Of a stretch of DNA of 55,541 bases, positions 46,801 through 55,437 are shown piece by piece. Made by a program: the position numbers and the translations under genes. Source of the DNA: Zobellia uliginosa (GTDB lineage Bacteria; Bacteroidota; Bacteroidia; Flavobacteriales; Flavobacteriaceae). The notes under the pieces are model-generated. The model saw only the letters and a program-made list of their open reading frames with translations. It did no database searches and was not told the origin of the DNA. Position 1 is the first letter of the stretch, and the number at the start of each line of letters is the position of its first letter. The DNA lies in assembly GCF_900156625.1 (NCBI RefSeq), contig NZ_FTOB01000013.1, positions 1 to 55,541 on the forward strand, given 5' to 3'.

Positions 46801-47580
46801 CTTCCCTCGGACAAAAACAACATTCTAGTTTTTTGTAATGACGACGACGCTTTGCCGGCCCTTCAATTATTCGACCACCCCGACAACAATCTAATCTTTG
46901 AAAAAACGGCATCAGCGGTAAGCTCGGCCATCAAACATGTCAACATACATTGCCTGGCCCTGTACAATATTCCCATTGACGAACAGTTGGTACAACTCTT
47001 TCATCTTATAAAAAGCAATGGGGCACAGATAGCCGTTTCGGTGCTCTACGTTTCCGAAGAAATAAACCATTCATTGCGCATACAAACTACAGAACTTGGC
47101 GTAGACACCTTTATACAGCTACCCGTAAGCAAGTCTTTTATTCAAAGTAAAATTTCGAAACTCACATCCGTTAGAAAAGAATATGCGAACAACACATCAA
47201 AACACCTCTTCTATGTTCCGCCTTTCGATGAGACCAAAACCCTATCGATCAACGAGAAACTTGTAAAAAAGGCCCTGGCCCTGATAAACAAAAACCTCAA
47301 CGACCCCTCGTTCAACGTTCAGAAGCTACAAGAAATGCTTTTCGTATCAAAAATCAAGTGCTATCGGGCCTTTAAAGAGGTGCTCCAACAGTCTCCTTCC
47401 GACGTCATTATAAAGTTACGCCTGCAAAAAGCCGAATATCTCCTTAAAAATCACACCTTGAACATTTCCGAAATAAGTATAGAATGTGGTTTTAACGATC
47501 CTAAGTACTTTAGCCGCCTATTTAAGAAAAATTTCGATTATAGCCCAAAAGCATATCGCGCCAAAACCGACAACGCCTAA
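43849..47580 (+). CDS. Hybrid two-component-like regulator with degenerate kinase and receiver, AraC-type DNA binding
   Basis: A 1243-residue one-protein regulator of the HTCS type. Signal peptide to VFGQ; periplasmic two-bladed Reg_prop propeller (about 25-590, with repeats such as LLWIATWDGLNSYNG, NIWLGHKDGGLS, EIWAGTYAG, GYYWTGSLGGISVYDKN); Y_Y_Y domain (about 600-675); membrane helix FYLLLLTTLLLSLTSWVLV (about 681-700); coiled coil; HisKA-like FVLSEFKEPV (about 770-780) in which the usual SHEFRTPL has lost its His; weak ATPase-like region; receiver-like region (about 990-1105) starting NILVFCNDDD but with no Asp at the phospho-site (LALYN); AraC helix-turn-helix at the C-terminus (FNVQKLQEMLFVSKIKCYR and ISIECGFNDPKYFSRLFKK). 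It should sense the ligand of the SusCD locus just downstream. How the signal passes without phosphotransfer residues is unclear. Confidence 0.88.
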   Translation: MKPPFLLLYILLMLLPINPVFGQNIKFKTLSTNDGLSNNSITDLISDDDGLLWIATWDGLNSYNGQKFTVYKHDIKNSTSIAGNNVQHLKKDGQGNIWILTKDKKISKHLGNGKFQNFSFDEPLQYMTLTKEGRIGIRTDNTHYEFIDGNFKEAKFVEKKKEDNSILRELLLNKYPNTIINDVLKDKSGHIWYATRRNGIYIIPNSIANRNNDRIDHYYYDLYDPYSFNSNEVERIYEDSFGNIWLGHKDGGLSMAYSGSEKISTITPHPNKYPHLPNETIRAITKDFNNRIWLGYYTKGLFYFDQDEPCYLKYHIAEAQENSDWGRIRSLYTTSNGEIWAGTYAGIIRIKKNGYTLYQSKNTANLPNDRNYSFQEDNNNQLYIACWGGMAKFNLTTDSFEAFIGQSALAPYHIRNIKYADNELLISTENEGLILLDIATGQLTDITVKDGLLGNSVYSSFKDKQSGYYWTGSLGGISVYDKNKGLIQHISEKQGLPSHMVYGLLLDSDKVWVSTTKGIAAVDRNDFSVTGLNMDEGWQGREFSEGAYYQDPKGTLFFAGINGLNYFSPASLNITKRLPKIKVEIDDTSDFTKGITKNFIDNSLDIKIEPVVFTQDPNNRVLYKLSGYDNEFQEFKEGQGRVHYTGLPDGEYIFEVKNSSAKDLAFKGIPIIIKKPFYKTTLFYLLLLTTLLLSLTSWVLVRNRNIAQNQKELERKIEERTETINRQKERLLKVNHTLDEKNKEINRQREELLNSYHQLKNEDFEIEKFKTFVLSEFKEPVSKIIENTKELNEDDGTKQNINKESNKLITLLSEWDYLTNSKDIGELKKSATKIRQTIKVLVDGLATHARKSKINLDYTLDIEDQWVELDSLRFKLFFKYLFNDILKYLSKDSYLKLTVRTKGNSLGLFIKSDSKVLSDNFFSIQHYSPYYKASNTLLAAMDGNLSIEKNDELTISVHLPIKVVDTENNKVEEVLWKHLDLNEKLPSDKNNILVFCNDDDALPALQLFDHPDNNLIFEKTASAVSSAIKHVNIHCLALYNIPIDEQLVQLFHLIKSNGAQIAVSVLYVSEEINHSLRIQTTELGVDTFIQLPVSKSFIQSKISKLTSVRKEYANNTSKHLFYVPPFDETKTLSINEKLVKKALALINKNLNDPSFNVQKLQEMLFVSKIKCYRAFKEVLQQSPSDVIIKLRLQKAEYLLKNHTLNISEISIECGFNDPKYFSRLFKKNFDYSPKAYRAKTDNA

Positions 47581-47757
47581 CGTTAGCTACATATTATCAC
47601 AATGTTACGTTAAAATCATTGTAATGAAAGTGCACTAAAAAGAAACCATTCACCCCCTTTTTTGAGACATAAGTACACCTTTATGATTCTTTTTTCATCT
47701 GGAAAAGTAGCACCTCCAACTACTTTTGGTTCATAACCAATTTAAAATTCTACCTAA

Positions 47758-50700
47758 ATGAAAAAAGTGTACTTAGTTTTGCTAATAGCATTAGGATGTA
47801 TTTCCTTTTCTTATTCGCAAGTAACAGTAAAGGGAACGGTAGTTTCCGAAACAGATGGAATGCCGGTTCCTTCGGTATCGATTGTACTGAAAGGGGAAAC
47901 CCAAACCGGTACCTCAACAGATTTTGACGGTAACTTTACGCTAAGCCTCTCCGAAGAAAGTGGAACCCTAGTGTTCTCTTCCTTGGGTTTTGCCACTAAA
48001 GAAGTAAACTTTTCAGGAGACCAGGTCCTGAATGTATCGATGAATGAAGAAGCCAGCTTTTTGGATGAAGTAGTCCTTATCGGCTACGGTTCATCCAGAA
48101 AGGGTGATTTGACCACGGCCATTGCAACGGTCAATAATGTAGAGAGCATTGCTTCAAGACCGGTCTCTAATATTACCGAATTCCTACAGGGTAATGTCGC
48201 AGGGGTTACCGTATTACAACAAGGTGGGGACCCAACTTCTAGCGGCAATGTCGTTATTCGTGGCCTCGGAACCTTTTCCAATGAAAAACCGCTGACCGTT
48301 GTAGATGGTGTGCCCTATTATGGCCCTGCCATCAACCCCAACGACATCGCGTCGGTTTCCGTACTAAAGGATGCCGCCTCGGCCGCCATTTATGGAGCAC
48401 AAGCAGCATCGGGGGTTATCGTTATCCAAACCAAAAAGGGGGTCATAGGCAAACCTCGTATTACCGTAGACTACTATGGCGGTATTCAAGAAGCTACCAA
48501 CCTCCCTACCCCACTTACGGCACAACAACAGGCCGACATTTACAACACTGCCGCCGACAATGCCGGAACACCACGACAATCGGCACACGACGCCGCACAA
48601 AACCCGTACGGACAAGTAAACCGTACCAACTGGGTAGACGCGATTTTTAGGCCCGCAGGTATGAACAATGCCAATGTTAATATTAGCGGTGCCGGAGAAA
48701 GTATGAATTACCTAACTTCGTTTGGTTATACTAAAAGAAATGGTCTTTTAGAGGGAACAAGTTCTGAACGCTACAATTTTAGGGTGAAGTCCGACTTTGA
48801 CCTTTCCGATAAAATAAAGATTGGCGAGAACGTTTACTTTTCAAAAACGGAAGCCGTAGGAACCAATACGGACAACCCGTATTCAGGAACCATAATAAAC
48901 GCCATTTACATGCCTTCTGCCTCTCCAACCCGCTATGAAGATGGCAGTTTTGCCGGAGTTGTCCCAGAGAACCTTTCTCAATTTGCAGGGGCGTACGGAG
49001 ATGTTTACAACCCCTTGGCCCTCTTGCTAAGACCTACGACCAATGCGCCTACAAACTTTTTGAACGCCAATGTATTTTTAGAATACAAAATCTTGAACGG
49101 CCTATCGTTCAAAACTAACTATTCGTATAGCTACACCCATTCGCAATACAAAAGGTTTCAGCCTAAAGTACCTGAATTGGGGCGTTCAAACCCGAACAAT
49201 TATTTAGATCAAACCACCTCTACCACGAACCGCTGGGTCTGGGACAACCAATTGAGCTATAAACGATCATTTGGCGACCACAACCTAGACCTTACCGCAA
49301 TCTATTCTTCCCAGCATACGGATTTTGAGAGCCTATCTAACCGAGGGGAAGGTTTTAGCAACGAAGAAGCATTCAACCAATATCTATCGAATGCCTCCGT
49401 CATCAGAAACCCTGGCACCAATGTTTATGAAGATGCCTTGACATCGGCCATTGGTAGGCTAATGTACAATTACAAGAATCGCTACTTTATCTCAGGGAGC
49501 ATTAGAAGGGATATGACCTCACGCTTAGCGGTAAACAATCAAGCGGATAACTTTCCATCGGCTACCGTGGGCTGGAGATTGTCAGACGAATCATTCTTCA
49601 ATGTCAAAGCCATCAATGACCTGAAATTTAGAGCTTCTTGGGGACAGATAGGAAATATCAACTCCGTAGGCTATTATTCTTTTGACGTTCCATTGAACAC
49701 CACGGTAGTTACTATTGGCGAAGACGCCTCACATGACGATAAGGGTGCGTACGTTGGAAAGCAATCGAACCCAAACCTAAACTGGGAAGTGTCGGAATCG
49801 GTCAACTTTGGTCTAGACGCAGCACTTTTCAACAACAGTCTAAGCCTTACTTTCGATTACTTCGAAAAATCGACCAAGGGAATGATCCTTCCCGGTCTTG
49901 AAGATCTACACCAAGGTACATCGGCTGCCGATGTAAACGGTGGGGAGGTAAAGAACAATGGCTTTGAAATTTCGGCAAGCTATTCCAAGCAAATAGGAGA
50001 CCTCGACTTTACCATCAATGCCAATACCAGCGTACTGGAAAATGAACTGGTAAACCTAGACGGTTATAATAAAAGCGGTATAGATTTTATTGCCCATTCT
50101 GACAATGTTAGAGGAGTGCTTAGACCTTACCGCTCCGAAGTGGGCAGAGCCTTGTACTCGGTCTATGTAGTGCCCCAATTGGGCATATTCCAAAATCAGG
50201 CAGAAATTGATGCCCATGTAAAAGATGGCAACTTAATACAGCCTAACGCCCAGCCTGGCGATTTTAAATTTGCCGATAGCAACAATGATGGAAAAATAGA
50301 CGATAACGACAAGGTTTTTTACGACAGTTACCAACCCGATTTCACCTATAACTTCGGTCTGAACCTAAATTACAAAAATTTTGATTTAGGCATGTTGTTT
50401 CAAGGCGTTTCAGGTGTTGAAGTATTTAACGGATACAAGTTTTCTACCTATAACGCTTCGCTTACCGGATATAACCTAGATAACAGGGTACTTGACGCAT
50501 GGTCGCCTTCCAACACAGGGGCCACTACACCAAGGCTATCGACCAAAGACGACAACCAAAACTTTGGTCTGGCATCAAGCTGGTATCTTGAAGATGCCTC
50601 ATACTTAAGAATGAAGAACGTAACCCTTGGGTACACCATAAACGAGCGTATTATGAATACCGTATTGCCCGGCTCGTCATTGCGTTTTTACATCTCTGCA

Positions 50701-50823
50701 GAAAACCTATTTACCATTACAGATTATACGGGCATCGACCCCGAAGTTGGTGGCAAAGGATTGGATATCGCACGGTACCCATTATCAAGAACTATTACCG
50801 CTGGTCTATCATTATCGCTCTAA
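47758..50823 (+). CDS. SusC/RagA TonB-dependent outer-membrane receptor (second locus)
   Basis: A 1021-residue receptor without an STN domain, as expected for control by an HTCS-type protein rather than sigma/FecR. Signal peptide MKKVYLVLLIALGCISFSYS; carboxypeptidase-regulatory-like domain (VKGTVVSETDGMPVPSVS, about 24-41); TonB plug with VVLIGYGSSRKGDLTTAI and VSVLKDAASAAIYGAQ; barrel with C-terminal aromatic region ending AGLSLSL. Its SusD partner follows 10 nt after the stop. It imports the substrate of the phosphatase fusion that follows. Confidence 0.95.
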   Translation: MKKVYLVLLIALGCISFSYSQVTVKGTVVSETDGMPVPSVSIVLKGETQTGTSTDFDGNFTLSLSEESGTLVFSSLGFATKEVNFSGDQVLNVSMNEEASFLDEVVLIGYGSSRKGDLTTAIATVNNVESIASRPVSNITEFLQGNVAGVTVLQQGGDPTSSGNVVIRGLGTFSNEKPLTVVDGVPYYGPAINPNDIASVSVLKDAASAAIYGAQAASGVIVIQTKKGVIGKPRITVDYYGGIQEATNLPTPLTAQQQADIYNTAADNAGTPRQSAHDAAQNPYGQVNRTNWVDAIFRPAGMNNANVNISGAGESMNYLTSFGYTKRNGLLEGTSSERYNFRVKSDFDLSDKIKIGENVYFSKTEAVGTNTDNPYSGTIINAIYMPSASPTRYEDGSFAGVVPENLSQFAGAYGDVYNPLALLLRPTTNAPTNFLNANVFLEYKILNGLSFKTNYSYSYTHSQYKRFQPKVPELGRSNPNNYLDQTTSTTNRWVWDNQLSYKRSFGDHNLDLTAIYSSQHTDFESLSNRGEGFSNEEAFNQYLSNASVIRNPGTNVYEDALTSAIGRLMYNYKNRYFISGSIRRDMTSRLAVNNQADNFPSATVGWRLSDESFFNVKAINDLKFRASWGQIGNINSVGYYSFDVPLNTTVVTIGEDASHDDKGAYVGKQSNPNLNWEVSESVNFGLDAALFNNSLSLTFDYFEKSTKGMILPGLEDLHQGTSAADVNGGEVKNNGFEISASYSKQIGDLDFTINANTSVLENELVNLDGYNKSGIDFIAHSDNVRGVLRPYRSEVGRALYSVYVVPQLGIFQNQAEIDAHVKDGNLIQPNAQPGDFKFADSNNDGKIDDNDKVFYDSYQPDFTYNFGLNLNYKNFDLGMLFQGVSGVEVFNGYKFSTYNASLTGYNLDNRVLDAWSPSNTGATTPRLSTKDDNQNFGLASSWYLEDASYLRMKNVTLGYTINERIMNTVLPGSSLRFYISAENLFTITDYTGIDPEVGGKGLDIARYPLSRTITAGLSLSL

Positions 50824-50833
50824 CCTAAAAAAA

Positions 50834-52432
50834 ATGAAAAAAATGAAATTCAATAGCATAAAAACCATGAGCTTGGTACTGGGCTTTGCCGGCCTTAACC
50901 TGATTAGTTGCTCTGACGATTTTACGGAGGTCACTCCCCTAGGAAGCACGTCATACGCCAATTTTTGGGCATCTGAACAAGATGCTTCAGAGGCAGTGAA
51001 CAGTATGTATCAATACATGACGGACCAAGAAATGTTCTCTAGGGGCTTCTTTTGGTACATCAACGCCTCCGATGATATGATTACCGGTCGAATCAAAGCC
51101 TCTGCCGACAATATCAAAGATTTCAATATCACCGGTGGCGAAGGCGGGTATACCTCAACCTGCTACCCTAAAAGTTATCAGGTAATCCGCAGGGCCAATG
51201 ATGTTATTTTGAACGTCCCCAATATGGAAATAAGCGAAGGCCTAAAAAACCAATATTTGGGAGAAGCCTACTTTATGCGTGCCTTCAGTTACTTCTGGGT
51301 TGCCCATACCTATGGAGATAACGGTGAAAATGGGGGTGTACCCATTATTACGGAAGAGAACATGAACGATGAGGCCGGTAGTTACACAAGACCTGCCAGC
51401 GTGGTCGAAAACTACAAGCAAATAGAAGCCGACCTTTTGAAAGCCGCGGAATTATTACCGCTATTCACAGAATATTCTTCCGATAACTATGGTCGCCCAC
51501 ATAAGGACGCCGCTTACGCCTATATCGCAAAAACCAACCTATACTGGGCACAACACGACGCCTCTAGATATGCCGAGGTAGTAAAGTACGCCGATGCCGT
51601 TACCAATAGTGGTTCGGGTAGGGCGCTGATCAACACGGGTAATCCGTCAAAAGATTACCGTGAATTGCACAGCCATTTGAACAACTGGACCAGTGAGTAC
51701 ATTTGGTCCGTTAACTCAGGAGTTGATAAAGGCAGCATCTTAACCGGTGTTATGCTGGAGAACAAGGGATGGGGCAAATATAACGGCTGGGGCTATTATA
51801 CGCCATCAGAAGGCCTTTACAACGAGTTTGAAGACGACGATGCCAGAAAGGCGGTAACCATATTGAATTTCGGTGATGAATTTACTTTTTTCGGCGAAAC
51901 CAGAAGATATCAATCGGAAAACTCCCTATCAGGTTTTCAGTTCAACAAATACATGTACGAGTTTCAATTTGAAAATCCTATCGGCACGTACCTGAACAGC
52001 AATGGCGACGATCCTTCTACCGTTTACAATGTGCCTTTAATGCGCTACGCGGAAGTCTTACTTATGAAAGCCGAAGCATTAATCATGGATGGTAAAAATG
52101 GAGATGCCCCATTGAATATGGTACGGGAAAGGGCTGGTCTTGCCCCCATTACCAATGCGACCATGAGCGATTTAAAACATGAAAGAAGGGTAGAGCTTGC
52201 CGGCGAGTTCGCCAACCGACATTTCGACCTTGTTCGTTGGGGCGATGCCGCCGATACGTATGCCGAGCCTATTTATGGCCGTATCTACACCGATCGTTCC
52301 GATCCCGATTCGCCCTACACTTCTGAAATTGTATGGCCTGCACGAAATTTTGATGCCTCATACATGAATGTTTGGCCCATACCCAATACAGTAATAGAAT
52401 CATCTGGAATTCAACAGAACAAAGGATGGTAA
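50834..52432 (+). CDS. SusD/RagB family lipoprotein (second locus)
   Basis: A 532-residue surface lipoprotein partner of the preceding SusC. Start at ATG 50834 (MKKMKFNS; ATG 50843 also possible) since an upstream extension would overlap susC by 77 nt. Lipobox LNLISC, lipidated Cys about residue 26. The family features FLGEAYFMRAFSYFWVAHTYG-like YLGEAYFMRAFSYFW, RYAEVLLMKAEALI, HERRVELAGEFANRHFDLVRWG and WPIPNTVI are present. A terminator-like hairpin follows, which may reduce expression of the phosphatase gene. Confidence 0.95.
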   Translation: MKKMKFNSIKTMSLVLGFAGLNLISCSDDFTEVTPLGSTSYANFWASEQDASEAVNSMYQYMTDQEMFSRGFFWYINASDDMITGRIKASADNIKDFNITGGEGGYTSTCYPKSYQVIRRANDVILNVPNMEISEGLKNQYLGEAYFMRAFSYFWVAHTYGDNGENGGVPIITEENMNDEAGSYTRPASVVENYKQIEADLLKAAELLPLFTEYSSDNYGRPHKDAAYAYIAKTNLYWAQHDASRYAEVVKYADAVTNSGSGRALINTGNPSKDYRELHSHLNNWTSEYIWSVNSGVDKGSILTGVMLENKGWGKYNGWGYYTPSEGLYNEFEDDDARKAVTILNFGDEFTFFGETRRYQSENSLSGFQFNKYMYEFQFENPIGTYLNSNGDDPSTVYNVPLMRYAEVLLMKAEALIMDGKNGDAPLNMVRERAGLAPITNATMSDLKHERRVELAGEFANRHFDLVRWGDAADTYAEPIYGRIYTDRSDPDSPYTSEIVWPARNFDASYMNVWPIPNTVIESSGIQQNKGW

Positions 52433-52465
52433 GCATAAAAATGAGTTCGTTAGTTTAGTTTTTAC

Positions 52466-52498
52466 AAAAAGGTACCTCCTAATGGGGTACCTTTTTTT
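52466..52498 (+). terminator. Terminator or attenuator between susD and the phosphatase fusion
   Basis: AAAAAGGTACC pairs with GGTACCTTTTT across TCCTAATGG and runs into seven T. It lies 34 nt after susD and only 14 nt before the next start, so read-through would make transporter levels higher than enzyme levels. Confidence 0.75.
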
Positions 52499-52511
52499 AA
52501 TTTTAAGAAGT

Positions 52512-54320
52512 ATGTATAGATTCAAAACAAAGTATTCCCTCATAATCGCCCTTTTCTGCATAGCCCTGCTCACTGCCCAAGAAAATCGAAAAACCCTGAT
52601 CCACTCTCACAACGATTACCTGCAAAACGTTCCCTTTTGGAAGGCTTACGCCAATGGTCTCGATATTATTGAGGCCGATGTCGTTTTAAAGAACGGTACA
52701 TTGAACATTGCCCACACCGAATCGGAAATTATTGAGGGCAACACATTACAAATACTTTATTTAGATCCTATAAAGTATGCCATCAAAAACAACATCGGTA
52801 ATGCTTCCGGCCTTATGCTGATGCTCGATGTCAAATCGAAGGCCATTCCTACCTTAAAAAAAATATTGGCCACACTTAAAAAATACCCCGAGATTACCTC
52901 ACGGCCCGATATAAAGATTGTTATTTCCGGGCAAAGGCCCAAGCCCGAAACCTATAGTTCCTATCCCGAGTTCATTTATTTCGATCACCAGAAGCTAGAG
53001 AGCGACCTTGATACCGATGATTGGAAAAAAGTCGCTTTTATTAGTGTCGATTTTAAAAACTATTCGGAGTGGAACGGAAAGGGTAGACTTACCCAAGAAG
53101 ATTACCAAACCGTATCGGAAGCCATCACAAAAGCCCACAATCTCAATAAGCCCTTCCGATTTTGGGGAACACCAGATTCAAATACCGCATGGAAAGCCTT
53201 TTCCGATATGGGCGTAGACATCATAAATACCGATATGCCCCACGAGACATCGGCCTACCTCAATACACTGGAAAAACGCACCTATACCAACACCATAAGC
53301 TCAAAAGTATACCGCCCTACCTACGCTACGGACCAAAAAGAGGGTCCTGTACAAAACGTAATACTACTGATCGGCGACGGAAACGGCCTAAACCAAATTT
53401 CATCGGCCGTTTTGGCCAATGGCGGCGAGCTTACCCTTTCACAACTAAAGAGCATCGGCTTTTTAAAGACACAATCTGCCGATGATTTTACCACCGACTC
53501 TGCCGCGGCAGGTACCGCACTGGCTACGGGTACAAAAACCTATAATCGCGCCATCGGCCTAGACCCATCAAGAAAGCCCGTTCAGAACATGCCCGAATTT
53601 CTCTCAAAACACGGTTACGTTTCGGGTATCATTACCACCGACAAGGTTACCGGTGCGACTCCCGCTTCCTTCTTCGCCCATCAAAAAGACCGATCGGACA
53701 CCAAAGAAATCGCCCAAGACATCCTTAAGGGCCAACTTTCCCTTTTTATTGGTGGAGGGGAAGAAAATTTCACCTTCGATTGGAAAAACACCGACTTCAC
53801 CATTGTAGACCGCATCGATAAAATCGGTAAACATAAGGCCGACAAGCTCGGTTATTTTCTTTCTAAAAAAGACGTACCTAGTGTACTCGATGGCCGTGAC
53901 AATGCCCTTGCGGAAGCCACAAAAAACGGAATCGATTTTCTGGCCTCAAAGAACAAACCCTTTTTCCTAATGGTCGAAGCGGCACAAATAGACAGTCAAG
54001 GTCATTACAACAATGTAGGCGGTATTGTTTCTGAAGGCATAGACTTTGACCGGGCCATCACCGAAGCGATAAAATTTGCCGATGCATCGGGAAATACTTT
54101 GGTAGTCATTACCGCGGATCACGAAACCTCTGGTTTTAGCATACCACAAGGCGACCTTAAAAAAGGAATAATTGAAGGAACTTTTACTACCTTCGACCAT
54201 ACGGCCACTATGGTTCCTATTTTTGCCTATGGCCCAAGCTCGCAATCATTTCAGGGCATCTACGAAAACAGTGATATGTTTGAAAAGATCACAAGAGCAC
54301 TTAACTTAGAGTCCAAATAA
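52512..54320 (+). CDS. Exported fusion of GDPD/PI-PLC-like domain and alkaline phosphatase
   Basis: A 602-residue secreted protein. Start ATG 52512 gives a clean signal peptide (YSLIIALFCIALLTAQ). The N-terminal domain (about 25-250) reads LIHSHNDYLQNVPF, IIEADVVLKNGTLNIAHT and LQILYLDPI, marking a PI-PLC/GDPD-like phosphodiesterase. The C-terminal domain (about 285-600) is a PhoA-type alkaline phosphatase: VILLIGDGNG, TDSAAAGTALATGTKT with the nucleophile Ser, IITTDKVTGATPASF, EAAQIDSQGHYNN, VITADHETSG and FDHTATMVP with the metal-binding His and Asp residues. It could cut a phosphodiester and remove the resulting phosphate. The fusion is unbroken. Confidence 0.9.
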   Translation: MYRFKTKYSLIIALFCIALLTAQENRKTLIHSHNDYLQNVPFWKAYANGLDIIEADVVLKNGTLNIAHTESEIIEGNTLQILYLDPIKYAIKNNIGNASGLMLMLDVKSKAIPTLKKILATLKKYPEITSRPDIKIVISGQRPKPETYSSYPEFIYFDHQKLESDLDTDDWKKVAFISVDFKNYSEWNGKGRLTQEDYQTVSEAITKAHNLNKPFRFWGTPDSNTAWKAFSDMGVDIINTDMPHETSAYLNTLEKRTYTNTISSKVYRPTYATDQKEGPVQNVILLIGDGNGLNQISSAVLANGGELTLSQLKSIGFLKTQSADDFTTDSAAAGTALATGTKTYNRAIGLDPSRKPVQNMPEFLSKHGYVSGIITTDKVTGATPASFFAHQKDRSDTKEIAQDILKGQLSLFIGGGEENFTFDWKNTDFTIVDRIDKIGKHKADKLGYFLSKKDVPSVLDGRDNALAEATKNGIDFLASKNKPFFLMVEAAQIDSQGHYNNVGGIVSEGIDFDRAITEAIKFADASGNTLVVITADHETSGFSIPQGDLKKGIIEGTFTTFDHTATMVPIFAYGPSSQSFQGIYENSDMFEKITRALNLESK

Positions 54321-54333
54321 AATATAACCGACC

Positions 54334-55437
54334 ATGAAAAGATTCAAAGCGCTCGACGTTTTCCGCGGATTGACCATTTGCCTGATGATTATTGTCAATA
54401 CGCCCGGAGACTGGGACATGACCTTTTCACCTTTATTACACGCCAAATGGCACGGCTTCACCCCTACCGATTTGGTATTTCCTTCATTTTTGTTTGCCGT
54501 TGGCAACGCCTTTGCTTTCGTCAAAACGAAATGGGCCGACAAACCGCTTTCCGATGTTTTCAAGAAAATAGCCAAACGTACCTTGATCATATTTCTATTG
54601 GGCTATACCATGTATTGGATTCCCTTCTTCTCTTGGACCGAAACTGGGGATCTAGCAGCCATTCCTTTTAACGAAACAAGGATTCTAGGTGTACTGCAAC
54701 GTATTGCCCTATGTTATTTCATTGGCGCCACTATGATCTATTTTCTGACCAATAGGCAATTGATCATAGCCTCGGCCGCGATTTTATTGGGCTATTGGGG
54801 ATTGTTAAGCGCCTTTGGCGATTACACCTTGGAAGGAAACTTTGTTAGAACCATAGACCGAATGCTTTTGGGTGACAGCCACCTCTATATGGGTAATGGT
54901 ATTCCGTTTGACCCTGAAGGGATTTTAAGCACCTTGCCTTCCATATGCAACGTTCTTGGTGGCTACCTAGTAGGAAAGTACCTTATTGACAAGGGCATCG
55001 ATTACGAAAAACTGGCCAAAATGCTTCTTGTTGGAGCGGGTTTACTGGTAGTGGCCTATTTATGGGACCTTACTTTCCCCGTAAACAAAAAATTATGGAC
55101 CAGTTCCTTCGTAGTGCTTACCGTAGGTCTTGATATCGTGGTCTTGTCCGTATTGATCTATACCATTGAATTCCTAAAGCGACCGATCAACTATAATTTC
55201 TTTGAAGTATTCGGCAAAAACCCGCTTTTCATCTATCTACTCTCGGAATACCTGGCCATAGGCATGCACTTTATCCGAGTAGACGGAGAACAGACCCTCT
55301 ACGAATATTGCTACGAAAAGCGCTTTAGCTGGATAGGGCCTTACTTTGGCTCTTTGGCCTTTGCCCTGGTCTTTATGCTCTTCTGCTGGAGCATCGGTCT
55401 TTGGTTGGACAGAAAAAAAATCTATATTAAAGTCTAG
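54334..55437 (+). CDS. NagX/HGSNAT-like multi-pass membrane protein (DUF5009/DUF1624 type)
   Basis: A 367-residue membrane protein of the heparan-alpha-glucosaminide acetyltransferase-like family. The N-terminus RFKALDVFRGLTICLMIIVNTPG is the family mark, and GFTPTDLVFPSFLFAVGNA follows. About ten membrane helices (FLLGYTMYWIPFF, LQRIALCYFIGATMIYFL and others) end in DRKKIYIKV. The family includes GlcNAc-related inner-membrane acyltransferases or transporters (NagX). Its place 13 nt after the phosphatase fusion suggests handling of the sugar released there. Substrate unproven. Confidence 0.85.
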   Translation: MKRFKALDVFRGLTICLMIIVNTPGDWDMTFSPLLHAKWHGFTPTDLVFPSFLFAVGNAFAFVKTKWADKPLSDVFKKIAKRTLIIFLLGYTMYWIPFFSWTETGDLAAIPFNETRILGVLQRIALCYFIGATMIYFLTNRQLIIASAAILLGYWGLLSAFGDYTLEGNFVRTIDRMLLGDSHLYMGNGIPFDPEGILSTLPSICNVLGGYLVGKYLIDKGIDYEKLAKMLLVGAGLLVVAYLWDLTFPVNKKLWTSSFVVLTVGLDIVVLSVLIYTIEFLKRPINYNFFEVFGKNPLFIYLLSEYLAIGMHFIRVDGEQTLYEYCYEKRFSWIGPYFGSLAFALVFMLFCWSIGLWLDRKKIYIKV

